From: Alectoria sarmentosa
Lineage: Eukaryota; Ascomycota; Lecanoromycetes; Lecanorales; Parmeliaceae
Reading direction: 5' to 3'
NCBI GenBank assembly: GCA_009733775.1
Contig: WOGZ01000033.1
Location: 124,001 to 188,000 of the forward strand
Length of the DNA stretch: 64,000 bases
Shown here: piece by piece, positions 10,906 to 22,677 of the stretch
Layout: each line of letters opens with the position of its first letter
Position numbering within the stretch: the stretch's first letter is position 1
Made by a program: the position numbers and the translations under genes
Notes under the pieces: generated by a model
What the model was told of the DNA's origin: nothing
Seen by the model: only the letters and a program-made list of their open reading frames with translations
The model's database searches: none

Positions 10906-12542
10906 TCAATCCCTCCTTTTTTCGGCATCACCTTCCTCTTCGCCCTCAATCTCATGCACCCTCATATCCATCCCCACCCAGAATTTCCTTCCCCTCCACA
11001 AAACAGTCGTACCCCCAAAGAAGGCCCACGCCCATATAGGGAACGCTAGTATTTCTCTGCCCAGCCAAGCCAGGATCCACTCTTTCAATCCTCTCCTCTT
11101 GCCTCTTGTCCTGCCGAAAGATGGCCTCTCCGACTCGGCAGTGCCGCCGTATTGAAGCATGCTCCAGACGTAGCGGTCGACTGTTGCCCAAAGAATAAAG
11201 CTCGAGATATATATAGCGAGAAATGTGAGCCATGATTGAGGTATTCCCAGGGCCTTATTACACCATGGGAGAGTTGTAAGGCCCCAGGCGCCGTAAGCTG
11301 AGCACAGAAGCGATTCAGTACCCGGCTCCACCAGCGTGGCAACGGGGACGGTAAATTTCCTCACGCGCAGCCAGCGGGTGCGACGATCGATGTAGGACAT
11401 CAGCAGTGTATTGGTAACCGGTTGTGTGCACAGATTCGAAGGGTGTGGTGATAGCAAGCCGTGATTGCCCCAAGAGATTTCCCCCTTCTGATTATCTCCT
11501 TGTGGGTCATTCCCTTCGCCCAGCGCAAGATCTTGCACGTTTCGGGGCACAGGTGACCGCCAGAGAAGATCTCCAACCAGATGGTCCTCGCAGATGTTGT
11601 CACTAAAGAAATCGATTCCCTGATGTTGCTCGCCAGGAGTCGTATTATACTGAGATGTAGACGTAGCGGTAGTCAAAGCGTCCAAATGTGAGCGCCGGAA
11701 CATGTTCGATTTACCAACTGTGCAAGGTGCAATAGCGACGGTAGCAATTGCAGTGTAGAACTTCGCGTGAGAGGTAGAGAGGAAGAGCTCGTCAAGGAGG
11801 CCGCCTACCCCGTTCGTGGAGAACTTTGGGATCATTGGCACCGGAGGGCCGGAGGAGAGACTTTCGTTTGGCAATGCGAAGGAAGTAGAAGAGACGTCTA
11901 CAACCAAAGGTAGCTGATGCACGAATTTATATTTCAGTCCCGGAGCCGTAGGCGTGAAACCGCAGAGCAGATCCACCATGCGGCCTGCCACGGAAGGGCT
12001 GACCCAGACATTGCAGTCTATAATCCACACGATATCGCCCTTTGCTTCTCGGTATGCTCTGCTCATATTCCTGATCTTAGGATTCGGGCCCAGATTTCCT
12101 GCCCTTCCATCTCGACCGGAGAGGTTCGGATCCTCCTCTTCGATAAGTATCTTTGCGTCAAAACCACGGTAGTCCGCTATTAGACGTTCGAGATTCGGGA
12201 AAGCAGGATCATGGCGCGAAGAGATACAGAAGTAAATCGTCAACTTCTCCCTTGGGTACGTCTGGTTGAAGGTCGCGGCAAGGCATTCGTAGAGGTAGGG
12301 CTCCACACCATTGACAGGGCGGATGATCGTGACTTGGGGAACCCGTGAGAGTGGTAGGAAATTGGAGACAGATGGCGCAGGATTTCTGAAGTAATTGCGT
12401 CGTCTGCACCTCCGTCAGCTGGCTGGCAATACGATTGGATGACTGTGAAGTGTCAGTACATTTGGAGTACGCCAATTGCACACACGGTGAGAACAATGAA
12501 ATACCATATTAGACAGGCAATGGCTATATATTCTAAGAGCAT
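10906..12542 (-). CDS. Ceramide glucosyltransferase (GT21)
   Basis: Membrane glycosyltransferase family 21 enzyme that transfers glucose from UDP-glucose to ceramide at the Golgi/ER, making fungal glucosylceramide. Exon 1 is 12460-12542, beginning MLLEYIAIACLIWYFIVLT, an N-terminal membrane anchor. A 56-nt intron (12404-12459) follows, then exon 2 (10906-12403); total 526 aa. The core has VTIIRPVNGVEPYL, the Asp motif WIIDCNVWVSP (about residue 157), ICEDHLVGD and the closing RRTRW, the D,D,D,(R/Q)XXRW pattern of the family. Hydrophobic segments follow (SWLTFLAIYISSFILWA and FPIWAWAFFGGTTVLW). The shorter frame starting near 12306 lacks the membrane anchor and is not the true start. Confidence 0.93.
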
Positions 12543-14182
12543 CTCTGCAGCATAGCATTGAGGGTCTTCACTCCATCAATGGAGAGCATTTGATCTCTGA
12601 AGGCACCGGGCGGACGTCACTGAGACTGATGCCAAGAAGACAGAAATCTGGCCCGACTGGTGCCGACGGAGGTTGACACCAAAATAGTCCTGCCCACTCA
12701 GGGCTAGGGCTAATATCATCTTGGCATACTTGGCATTTTGACAAATTTGATAATCTTCTTGAATTGCTTCACTCTTCTACTGATTATTTTTCTGCACTTC
12801 ATATGCCAGCACCTAGTATGTGAAGCTGACAACGCTATTAGGCACGGCATTGATGTCGCTACTACGGAAGGCATTGATGTTTTTTGATATTGCCAAGCAT
12901 TATGGTATGCCATGAGATTTCTAGCCCTAACCCTGAATGGGCATGTCTTTCGGTGTCAACCTCCGTACGGTGAGCGCTGATTTGCGCTCGCCCAGGGCAG
13001 GTGATGGTCGCTAGAGCTTGGGTTCCTTGGTGAATACTGGGTGACTGCGCCCACTTGGAGGTAGAAAACTTACTAGTCAATTGCTGGTTTTATTAGAACC
13101 CATTGCGTATTGCTTTTATCATCTTACAGAAAGTATGTACAAGGGACTGCCCCATGGAAGTTAACCGAGACTCGAGGGTTCAACAGTCTCTTTCCAACCA
13201 CAATCACTACAACCTTGTCTGGTCTCAACCGGGCACTCTTCAGATTTTGAACCCTCGTATTCGACTCCTTACAACCTCAACAACGCCAGCGATCACCCTT
13301 TTAAAGCCTCAATCTTTCCCGCTCGGGGAATCTCATCGCATATCCAATCCAGGAATTGTCATTCGTCTTAGCTCAGCAGTCTTCGAAAGAGAATGCTATC
13401 TGAGCTCGCTTCAGTGCTGTACTCTATCCCGAGTAGTCCTCACAGCATGCCTGGGAATTATGGTGTTGCATGGGAGACGGAGTAGAATTTCCAGTCATGC
13501 ATAATCCTGCCTTGAGAGGTTTCCCTTCATGAATTCGGCGTCGCCAGATTCCTCTTTGCAAACATTTGCGACGTGTGGAGATGTTGAGGTGATACCCTCA
13601 AGAGCCTGGGAACATTCCGATACTGGCATCAAAAACAGTATCAAGGCCCTGATTGCGAAGTTTGTTCTTCGCAGAAGCCGAGTCAAGAAGTTGTCAGACC
13701 ACAGGATGTCTTTCTTTACCCCAATGGGATGTGCGCAATTGGCACAGTAGCAAGGTCACTTGTTCCGATACCCACTCATACCTCTGAGGCGGTCATATTT
13801 GGGTTAGTTGTATCCGCCTTATTCTGTCGAACACTTGGAACATAGACTGACCGATCCCAGATGGTACGGATCGACGCCAAAGTGTGTTCAAGCAAGCGGG
13901 TATGAGTGCTTCACATTCCACTCCAAACGTTACCCCCCCGGGCTCCTCCCAACAGTTAGGTTGAGGCGTAAGCTCTGCATGAATTTTTTTTTGAAAGCTG
14001 ATGCTCGGATGACCGAATAGTGCTAAAATTTGTCACAGAACAGTGTGATACGACTCATAAGTATATTGTGGGTCCGAAGTGCCTGTCGTAGTCATGGAGT
14101 CCTCGAGTCTACTCTTACTACTCTAATTCTTCACTCTCCGTGTCGCCCGTTCTGCTCGAATCTGCTCCTGTGTTTCTATGTC
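12543..14182. other. Gene-poor stretch upstream of ceramide glucosyltransferase
   Basis: Holds the promoter of the glucosyltransferase and the inverted-repeat element at 12667-12965. The rest (13000-14180) has only short frames with no recognised product. Confidence 0.4.
12667..12965. mobile_element. Inverted-repeat (MITE-like) element, decayed
   Basis: The left arm begins CGGAGGTTGACACC at 12667, and its reverse complement ends at 12965. The arms stay alignable for about 75-80 bp (GCCCACTCAGGGCTAGGGC against GCCCATTCAGGGTTAGGGC, then TGGCATA). Several differences are C/T or A/G transitions. The unpaired centre is about 135 bp and AT-rich. No open frame and no clear target duplication was seen. 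Confidence 0.6.
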
Positions 14183-14960
14183 TCACGACTTGGATTGGTG
14201 TTTTCGATTCTTTTGAAATCTCTTCTGCTTCTTCTTGATATTCTTTGCCTGAGGATCCGACTTTCTGACTATAGAAACGTTTGTGAGCGCCTTAAGTGCG
14301 CTCAGAATCTCTTGATGGTTGCTATCAACCTCTTCGTCTGGGTAGTCTCTTGTTGCTAACAGCAATAAGACCCGTAAAGTAAAGTAGGCGTCATTTCCAG
14401 CAATGTGGAGATTTTGAAAAGGACACTGAAGCTCACTTAGAACGCTGCTGAATGTGATAGGAATGTTTGGTAGTATTTTAGAGGCAATCCTTCCTGTACC
14501 TAGAATTACCCCCAATCGACGTATGTAGGTCAAAATCAAACGATTGTAAGATTGGCATATCATTTCTGATATCATGACCCACAAGAATGATATTCCTTGG
14601 TCTTGGAACGAAAGACTCTAGGTTGGAAAGGATATCTCGCTGATGTATTATAATCGTCTCATCGAAGGAATCTTTGATCCAGTGACGAAATCATACGTTG
14701 ATATGGCACTTCGAGGTGGAGATGAGATGAGATCCCTGCTATCCAGAATTGCAATACCCATTTGACTGTTTAGATTTTGACTAAAATCCTGTTTTGAGGT
14801 TCGACAGATACTCCAAATCAATCGCAATGAAAATGGGTCTGTCTAAACCTTGAAACTCTGAAGGCTTAAGCCCGAGAGACTCTTGTAGAAATTAAAGACC
14901 GTCATTTGAAGATGGTGTAACGGAGTGCCATGCTAACGATGGTAAGGTACTTTGTCGTGG
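14183..14960 (-). pseudogene. Decayed Gfd2/YDR514C-like DEDDh exonuclease gene
   Basis: Minus-strand fragments in different frames spell a DEDDh 3'-5' exonuclease-like domain. PIFIAIDLEYL (D-x-E motif) comes first, then QMGIAILDSRDL, STYDFVTG, NIILVGHDIRNDMPILQSF, and LQCPFQNLHIAGNDAYFTLR (His/Asp motif of the HxAxxDA type). Continuity needs at least three frame changes, including one at a run of five G (about 14512-14516), and there is an in-frame stop after the first fragment. Some breaks might be introns, but the short fragments and stops favour a pseudogene. The family is common and often multi-copy in filamentous fungi. Confidence 0.6.
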
Positions 14961-16040
14961 ATTTCAAGATAGATCATGATATCTGGCAAGTCCCTCTGAG
15001 GAAGTTCATTAGTCGCAACGTGTGCTCGGTCTGAAATGGATATTGTACAGTCGCTCCTGAGAAGTATTCATGGTAGTTTGTGGTACGGAGGTCTGCACCA
15101 CCAGCACCAAAAGTCCTGGACCGACAAGACTCTCGCGCTGAGTTTTCGGATCATGCCCCGCCTGAGGGGTTGCCTGGACGATGCGCTTCAAAAGATGGAT
15201 TCTTCAAGACTGCACCTAGCCGAGCTCATTCTGACGATCGAAGCCCCTAGTATCACCCCAAAATGCCCCTAAAGCTCGATATTTGCGCTGCTAGGATACC
15301 TATCTCTACGGGGCCTCCACTGTGGGGCTCTCTTTCAAGAGTAGGGTTAGGGCTTTACTAGCGCTGTCCAGGACTTTTTGTGCTTGGGCACGGCAGATTG
15401 TACAATATTCATACCATTAGAAGCAATTCTTTCTTTTACTTTATCTTCAATTGTACTGTTATAGAATGATACTTACGAAGATAGGTATCAAACCTTTCAT
15501 CCAAGATCTTAGGACTTTGAGTGCAAACCCAGGAAGTAATATAGACTAGAATCGGGTTAACCATGGCCATGACCCTTTTGCCTACTTGACTAGAATTCGA
15601 TATTTTTGAGTGCATTTCAGCACACTACCCCCTATGTCGAATTGTTCTTCCATCTTTTTGTATTTTCTTATGCATTATCCTAGGATAATTACAAACATGG
15701 GTGTAAAAAAGGATGCTAGTTGTTCTATGCGAAGACAAGGCCATGTTGGGAGCCTCAAGACATTTTTCGCACGGTTAATGCAGATACAAGCGCCTGACGC
15801 GTTGTATGGTCGAAGGTTTCAGAAGGAAGTCGCAACTATTAAGTGCAGGCGCCAACTTAGAGGCGCTGCAGGTCTTCAACACAGGTCTCGGTTCATGCGA
15901 ACGCAGAACTGGAGGACCTGTAAAGTATCGAGACAGCATTTTGAATAGTTTCCTCGATGCACAAACACACCAGATCATTACGAGCATTTCTGGCGTCCTG
16001 AAGAGTTCTTACGAGCCTCTCAAGCCAACGTGTGGCAATA
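14961..16040. other. Gene-poor stretch before secreted protein gene
   Basis: Only short frames without recognisable products. It presumably contains the promoter of the gene at 16041. No repeat could be defined confidently. Confidence 0.35.
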
Positions 16041-17009
16041 ATGCAGCAAAAGAGATTCATGCCTATCATTGACCTCATCTGCGTCATCTGTTTGGCTCGT
16101 CTGGGATTCACCGCGACAGTACCGCTTGCACAATCTATCGATTCGTCTCCAGTCGATCCACTGTCAGCGAACATCACCTCTGTTACAGCTAACATAGACT
16201 CCCGCTTCCATATAGAATCTTACGTTGAAGATATTCTGGTCAACGAGAACGACTGTCTGATGAACGTAATCATCGCAATGGGGTATTTGAGTGCTGGCGA
16301 ATTCACGAGGCCCGTTGAACCTACAATATACCGGGATTCCCGCTACCCAAGTGTTTCCATCATGATATTCGGTCCGGACGTAGGAGGAGGAGGACCGATC
16401 GAAGCCCGCTTTCTTCTCTGGGGCCTTTATTCCGGCATCCGACCAATGCTCCAGCTGAACGATTGGAGACTCCCCGAGTTCATTCTTTTTTGGGAAGGAG
16501 AGAAAGTGGGCTCCATTTCCGTCGCGACCTTTGGTCCTCAACTTTCGCTCCAAGGATCCAACAGCACAAACTTTCTCACACAGAGACCCACGAAGTCGTC
16601 AAACTCAAAAGATACCTCAAGCCATATCAATACCACTCAGCCTGCATCCCCGAACCCGACGATCAACATAAAGGTTGAGCCCACCAGCTTTGGAGCCGCG
16701 CTCCCCAAGATTAACATCTTCATGGTCGTTCTCGAATGCCTCCTTTACCTCGCGCGGAAGTCATCGGACGAGGTTTTGCTGGCTTTCAGCGTCACCCCAT
16801 TCCCCCCTTACAATGTGGTACTGCGGCTGCAACCCATCTTCAGAACGCAGGAACCCTTCTTCGATTACGGAGTTGCGGGAATTGGCCTTCCCACCGTGCC
16901 CTCGAAATTAATATCCGAAAGACACCAGCAGTGGACAGAGGTGAGTTTTGACTACGTGGTCGGTAATGTTTTGATTGGCAAGGGTGAGATTGCTAGAGCT
17001 CGACCTTGA
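16041..17009 (+). CDS. Predicted secreted protein of unknown function, 322 aa
   Basis: No family recognised. The start is the first ATG of the frame and gives MQQKRF then a hydrophobic core (PIIDLICVICLARLGFTAT) that looks like a signal peptide cut near residues 24-28. The mature part begins with N-glycosylation-type sites (ANITS). The body alternates beta-like hydrophobic segments (SVSIMIFGP, EARFLLWGLYSGIRPML, EFILFWEGEKVGSISV), then a Ser/Thr/Asn/Pro-rich linker at about residues 175-215. A second structured part follows (INIFMVVLECLLYLARKSSDEVLLAFSV, then LQPIF). It contains very few cysteines. No transmembrane anchor is evident beyond the signal peptide. Confidence 0.7.
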   Translation: MQQKRFMPIIDLICVICLARLGFTATVPLAQSIDSSPVDPLSANITSVTANIDSRFHIESYVEDILVNENDCLMNVIIAMGYLSAGEFTRPVEPTIYRDSRYPSVSIMIFGPDVGGGGPIEARFLLWGLYSGIRPMLQLNDWRLPEFILFWEGEKVGSISVATFGPQLSLQGSNSTNFLTQRPTKSSNSKDTSSHINTTQPASPNPTINIKVEPTSFGAALPKINIFMVVLECLLYLARKSSDEVLLAFSVTPFPPYNVVLRLQPIFRTQEPFFDYGVAGIGLPTVPSKLISERHQQWTEVSFDYVVGNVLIGKGEIARARP

Positions 17010-18703
17010 TTGGGATGGAATGTCGCGGTATGGGTACGGGGAAACATTTCTGTTTGTAAATCTGTGGTAGAAGACTACTTCCCCCTGCCTTTGATCTCGA
17101 GGGAAATCGTAGCATGAACGCCGTGAAATTCGCCAAGACGGAGAAGGTTCTAGAGCCGATTGACCTAGGAGCAGACGGGCTGAAAAGAAAATTGTTTACC
17201 CGAAAAGTATTCCAAAGCGCCCAGAAATCCACGCCCTTACGCTGCTCGTGATGCAAGTGTCAGATTCATAACCGGTAGCGAATCGAGCGTTCGTCTTAAA
17301 CTCCTTTCATAGTTCGCAGCCGAGCCGAAGCGACTGAACATGTAGGTAGGAAGCAGTGCTGCCGGAATGGTCCGAGGAATGACTTGCATCCCACCATGTC
17401 TCCAAAAACCAACAGACGAATCCCTTTCACGCATCACATCACAACTGCAAAAAAATTCCCCTTCTTTATCCAGAACGTCCCAGCACACTAGTAATAACGA
17501 CCGTCTTGCCAAATCCTGACTCCCATATCGATCAAGAACGCCCAAGACAGCCTCTCACCACCTCTGCATTCACGGCCACGGATCGCCCAAATCGGCTGGA
17601 TGGATGGATGGATGGCAATGTACCTAGGTTACTTTTTATAGTGCTAATAATAAAGTACTAGCTCGATACGAGGTGACAGCATTTCTTTCTCGTCCGTCGC
17701 ACAAGTCTTGCGAAACACGCGAAAATGTAAACAAAAATGTACATGATAATTCCCATCAAACTCGACCACTTACGAAAGAAAGGAAGGCCTTGATCAACCC
17801 AAAAAAATTCATGGCCTTTTAAGTTGAAATTACTCTGCTCGATCGGTCGGTCGTACGGTTTTCCAAATGAAGAATATGAACGAACACATTGGCTTGTTGA
17901 ATAGTGAATGCCGCCCTAGACTAGAGCAAGTCATTTTTGTTTGAAGTGTGTAAGTAAGGCTGTCGGTCAAGAAACCGCCGTTTTTTTTCTTCTCCTATAC
18001 AACAAACAAAAAGCAGGTAACGAAAAATCGTTGACATTACCTCTACACAGCTTTCCCGCCCGCCTTAAAAAACCCCTGGTACTACATCCAAATAATAAAT
18101 AACATTTCCAAAAAAAACCCCAAAAAAACTTTGGAGCTTCTCTTTGATTGAGCGTGTCATCCTTAAAGTAGTGCAGGGGCTCTGGGTAGTCTTCTCCAGA
18201 TCTCGTTTCAAGTCGACCAGGTGCTCTATCGAGCGAAAATATTCTTTCTAAAATTTTATATATTCTTTACAATCGGGGTTTTTTTTCTTCAAAATTCTTT
18301 TGACTAGACGCCCGAGCGGATCTCTAGCGTCCAACCAAAGGCCTTCAACAGGGCCAGCGTGTAGTATACTAGAGTAATTGTAGGTCACGAGTCTACTGTC
18401 CGTGTTAGGGACATCTCGGTCAAAGGACGAAACGTCCTGATATGCTGGGCTCTTCGTACCTCCTCTCACATCTCATAAAAGCTCCAATGATATATAATCT
18501 ATCAACCCTAATATGCATCGCTTGTGAGCATCAGCAGAATTCAAGGGATTCGAAAGTGCTGAGGCACATGCAGTAGCAAAGTAGCCATCCAGCTATGTAA
18601 CGCCAAAGCCCCGAGCTACGCTTCATGCTTTCTACAACCCTCATACAAAATGACACGATTCAGAGCAATCGAGCTTTCGCCTAGTACTTATAGATGATCA
18701 GAA
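17010..18703. other. Convergent 3' region, no gene seen
   Basis: 1.7 kb between two convergent genes. It contains a (GGAT)n run near 17599-17614 and several A-rich patches. No frame with a believable product was found. Confidence 0.45.
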
Positions 18704-20839
18704 TTAGGAAACACTCTTTAACATCCATCTCTTCTCCGCTTCTTTCGCCCCCATGCGTTCCGCGAATGTGTCTAGAGTGTCCCTGATGGCAGCTTTTGGC
18801 TGTTCTGGAAACCTGCTTTCATTATTAGTATATCTACTCGCTTTAATCTAGTGGACACAGTAGACCCACTGCTTCTTCAGGACTTCGATCAAGCCTAGCT
18901 TCGTGAGCTCGTTCCCATTCACAGCCTTCTTGAACTCCTCCATCAACTCTGACGGGATCAGGCGCTTGGCGCCTTTCGGAGGCTTCAGAGAGGTGGTAGC
19001 ATTCAAGGTAGGACCTTTCATGCCAGCCATGGCCACGGAAGAACTGGGAAAGGTATTTTGGCGGTTGATCGGGTTCAAGGGGATACGTGGCGGTTCCATA
19101 AGCGTGCCATTTACGTGTGAAGAGCTATTGACAATATTTGTTGAGATATTAGGCTTCCAGTATGAGGTCGAGTAAGGATCAATAGGAAGTTGCGGGTTTT
19201 CTATGTCGTCAGCCTTGGTACTGGGACGAGTAATGGAGGTCTTACCCATCAAGACGTCGAGCTTGAAGAGCGACAAGTCCAAGACGTCTAGATTCGCAAG
19301 CTTGGAATCTTCATGTTCAAGATCCTCCCAGCAAATCCCGCTACAAAAAGGCTCTAGATGACCTAATAAGGGTCGCTTCTTGACAAGATCATTCTCTTCG
19401 TCGTCAAGAAATTCTTCCATCTCGTTTTCTTCCTCGTCTTCGCCGACATCTTCCTCCCCTTCTGATTCAAGGTCCTCACCCTCCTCAGGCTCTTCCCACT
19501 CTGCCTCTGAATCGTAATCGTAGTCTGTGTTCGGAAGTCCGCGGCTGAAAGAGTTCCTGGACAGTCTTGACATGGCTCGACGGTCTTGTGGCTTCGTGAA
19601 TGTTCCGTTATACGGCGGCCGATTGTCTTCAAAGAACTTTAAGTACTTCATGGGTACGGTCTTGAGAAGGTCTATGGGTCTTTGCGGTGCCTCTCTAAAA
19701 TGAGAATCGGTCAGGTCGATTGGATTTCGTACCGAGCCATGTATCTTTGCGATGATGTCCTTCACTGCGTGGATCCGAGGAAAACGCTGGCTAGAATCTG
19801 GGGACAGGTGCAGCAGATCATAGACATTGAAGGGCCCAACAGTCCCCACCCCCTGACCCAGACCTTCGTCGATCTTTGCCTGGGCATACTCCAGACCTTT
19901 TTTATCACGCGAAAAGCGATTGTGAGGAGCTAGAACTGTGTGAGATTGCAAGAAGAAAGGTGGGAATTGTCGGTCATAGTACGGTAGCCGAGCTTTCTGT
20001 GGTGTGACAGACATCGATCGCGATCGTTCTCGTGAAGCCTCCATAGCATGGATTTCAACGATTGAGCTGCGCCGGCTACTCAGTGGGCTTGCTGTATCGC
20101 GTGTTGGTGATGCACTTGGGGTACCGACCGGCATGGAAGGCTGAACGAAAAAGGAGTTGAGGCGTAATTGTGACTGTAGAAACATCAGCATTGCCCATAA
20201 CGCTCTTCTAGGTCCTGTGAAGTAACATACCCTAGCCTTCTTGTTCTTCTCCTCCTCTGCCTTCTGCTTTTCATCCAGCTTTCTCTGTCTCTCAGCCTCC
20301 CTCACCATGGCCTGCTCCTCCTTCACCCTTTTCCGGTCCTCTTTCTCGGCATCTTTGACTCGCTTTTCCTCATCCTTCCTAGCCTTCTCCTCTTCTTTCT
20401 TCGTTTTTTCCCCTTCTCGTTTTGCTTTTTCTTCCGCTTTTTGTTGCTCCTTAAATTGTTTCTCTATCCGCCCAGCTTCCTGCTCTGCAAACGTAAGCTT
20501 GCTTCTCTTGTTAGACTTCTCCGCTGTAGCAGCAGAAGAGCCCTGGCCAGTTATCGTAGAAGTATTGGAGGCTGCGGTGCTGGTAGGTATGAGAAGATTT
20601 GCAGGACTTGGGCTCGGTGAGCAAGCTTGGCTGGAGGCTGGTACTTGTGTGGCCGCACTCGGAGTCGGAGTGCCCTGATCCCGTCGATATCCATCATCCA
20701 AGCCAGTATCTGCGTATGGACGCTTCAAGGAGGCTGGAGAAGACATGGGAGGTGTAAGGACGCTCATGGGCTTGACCGGCGATGCTGTCAGGTGTTGGCT
20801 ACTTTGCTTGTATTCATTTTTATTGTTAGTAAACAACAT
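18704..20839 (-). CDS. RLF2: Chromatin assembly factor 1 large subunit (Cac1/Rlf2, p150-like)
   Basis: Largest subunit of CAF-1, which deposits H3-H4 on newly replicated DNA through PCNA. Exons: 20231-20839, 18870-20173, 18704-18812, giving 673 aa. Seen in order: a Ser/Pro-rich N-terminus; a highly charged Lys/Glu/Arg helix (KER domain, about residues 118-203); a PCNA-binding PIP box QLRLNSFF formed right after intron 1 (Q205-F212); an acidic ED domain with long Glu/Asp runs (about residues 425-480); and a C-terminal winged-helix domain (RLIPSELMEEFKKAVNGNELTKLG). The last exon adds FPEQPKAAIRDTLDTFAERM, ending KRWMLKSVS, the expected family end. Reading through its 57-nt intron would instead stop early at 18848. 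M25 (MSVLTPP) is a possible alternative start. Confidence 0.93.
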
Positions 20840-21147
20840 ATCAAGTTGTCTCCAACAGCGATTGTCGGGGATTGTAGGGTGAAACTCTTATTAGTGGAGA
20901 AGCTCGTTGTGGTTGGTGTTGACGATTGAGGCTCTATTGGAGGATTGGCTTAGGTAGTGGAGCTTAAAGATGGAAGTCGCGTTCGAACTCAAAGTAGCGC
21001 GACGCGCTGTGTCAAGTGCCTCGGTTGTACGAACAGGCTAAAATTACGCAGCGGAATAACTTAAGCCCGACAGAATACCTTGAGGCCGACAGGCCTATCC
21101 TTGTAATGACGGCAGAAAGTAGTAGACATACAATTCCGCCGGTCTAC
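20840..21147. other. Intergenic, CAF-1 promoter side
   Basis: 308 bp holding the CAF-1 subunit promoter and the 3' flank of the acetyltransferase. No motif stood out. Confidence 0.4.
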
Positions 21148-21735
21148 TTACCCTTCCACATGCGGCTTTGTAAGCCTGAATTCCTCCAGCACCACCCTCA
21201 GACCTTTCTCCTTAGCACCTTTCCTCTCATCAGGCACCTCATCCTCCCCGTACCGCCTGAACCCACACTTCCTCAACACCCCCCGACTACCCTCTCCACC
21301 CAGTCCCGTCACCGCCTTCAGATACGCCCTTTCGTCCTCATGTAGCACAAGATGCCCGCCTGGGTGCCTCTCCCAATACATGTGGATCCAGGCTTTCAAC
21401 GCTTCCGTGGCGTAGCCGTGGCCCCAGGAGGAGGGGCGGAAGATGTAGCCGATCTCGGGGAGGGAATGGGCGCCCGTCAGGCCGATGATCTGTGGGGATG
21501 GATCTTCGGTCGCAGGCTGCAGTGAGACTGTATAAACCATGCTCTTTTCGCTTTCCAGCCTTGCTTTGAGCCATTCGTCGCTCGTCTCCCGCGTATGCGG
21601 TTCGGTCCAGTAGAACACTTTGGGGTCAGAGCGAATAGCAAAGACACTGTTACTGTCTGTGGGGGAGAGAGGACGGAGAAGGAGACGCTCGGTTATGATT
21701 GGGTCGCTGGGACGGTGTATTGCTGGCGATGACAT
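21148..21735 (-). CDS. GNAT-family N-acetyltransferase (RimJ/RimL type)
   Basis: Predicted acetyl-CoA-dependent acetyltransferase of 195 aa. It starts with PIITERLLLRPLSPTDSNSVFAI, the beta1 signature of the RimJ/RimL-like group. It carries the acetyl-CoA-binding segment IGYIFRPSSWGHGYATEALKA, where the usual pattern is (R/Q)xxGxG/A; here it is SSWGHGYA. A late VLRKCGFRRYGEDEV block matches the family's strand and loop. The substrate is unknown. Single exon. It is transcribed in the same direction as the CAF-1 gene, with no sign of functional linkage. Confidence 0.88.
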   Translation of the reverse strand: MSSPAIHRPSDPIITERLLLRPLSPTDSNSVFAIRSDPKVFYWTEPHTRETSDEWLKARLESEKSMVYTVSLQPATEDPSPQIIGLTGAHSLPEIGYIFRPSSWGHGYATEALKAWIHMYWERHPGGHLVLHEDERAYLKAVTGLGGEGSRGVLRKCGFRRYGEDEVPDERKGAKEKGLRVVLEEFRLTKPHVEG

Positions 21736-22677
21736 TGTCCCAGGTCAATCGGGTGCAACAGGGGGGTGTTTGGTAACAAGCATTGCGAGGAAGATACCTA
21801 GCTAAATAGAGGTGCAACAATAGATAGGTATGAGTCAGGAGCTAATGCATGGCCAACCGTGTCTTTTGAATATGTATACCTACACTCGCTCATAAGACTT
21901 GATTGGCGGCAAGTCCTTATGTAAGCACAGCCTTGTCTGCCGAGGAGTCCCGTCTGTAAGTACCTTGTTTTGTTTACGGCCTCGGGCTAGCCTGGGAGCC
22001 TGGCTCGGTGCTTAGTTACTCCGCTATGGAGGCACTGAAATCCATGCTTTCACATCTCCCTCACCTTCTCCACCCTGGCTCAGAGCGTGCTGTAGGCTAC
22101 GGGTAGAGCTATCCTAAACTCGAGTCGTTCAGAATCAGATTTATTAGCATTCTCATCAACTTCAGTTTCGCGCTATCGTCAAGTTTCAGAGTCCTTAAAC
22201 TTCCCTGTCTCGAATACAAAACATGCACTTTTTGACATCGGATGCCACATCACTCCCGTTCAACCTACTCAGCTCGCTCGCTCGCTCGCTCAAAGCGGCA
22301 GTTTTGATAGACCGTTCGACTGAGCTGGGGGACAGATTTCCGTCTTTCGTCGACAGCCGAGAACATGCCCTCATGAGTCCACCGACCCGTAGACAATGCT
22401 GTTTTCAGAAAGCAGGAATTGATATGGGCAAAGGGAGAACGAGGACTACGCTGGAAGAACGTGGAAAGAAAACTGATTTGATTGATCTAGACTACAATCA
22501 TCGCAGCTCCAAGCAAAGCAGACCAATCAATGTCCCCCGAAGTTTGTAATGCTCCATGAAAACCCACAATGTACAACTCCAGAAAGCAGACCCATTGCTC
22601 CAAGCTCGGCATGCCCCGTGAAAACCCAAACCATCGCCATGTAAAGCCCAAAACCCCCACGTATCGACGGACTCGCC
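21736..22677. other. Intergenic, no gene seen
   Basis: About 0.94 kb. There is a (CTCG)n run at about 22272-22291. Short frames only, none convincing. Confidence 0.4.

Noticed and set aside
10406..10909. 166-codon minus-strand frame after the ceramide glucosyltransferase
   Set aside because: Lies in the 3' flank, low-complexity start, no recognisable sequence, conflicting frames on the other strand.
12700..12945. AGGGTTAGGG-like, telomere-resembling bases
   Set aside because: Only one unit per arm, within the inverted-repeat element; not a telomeric tract.
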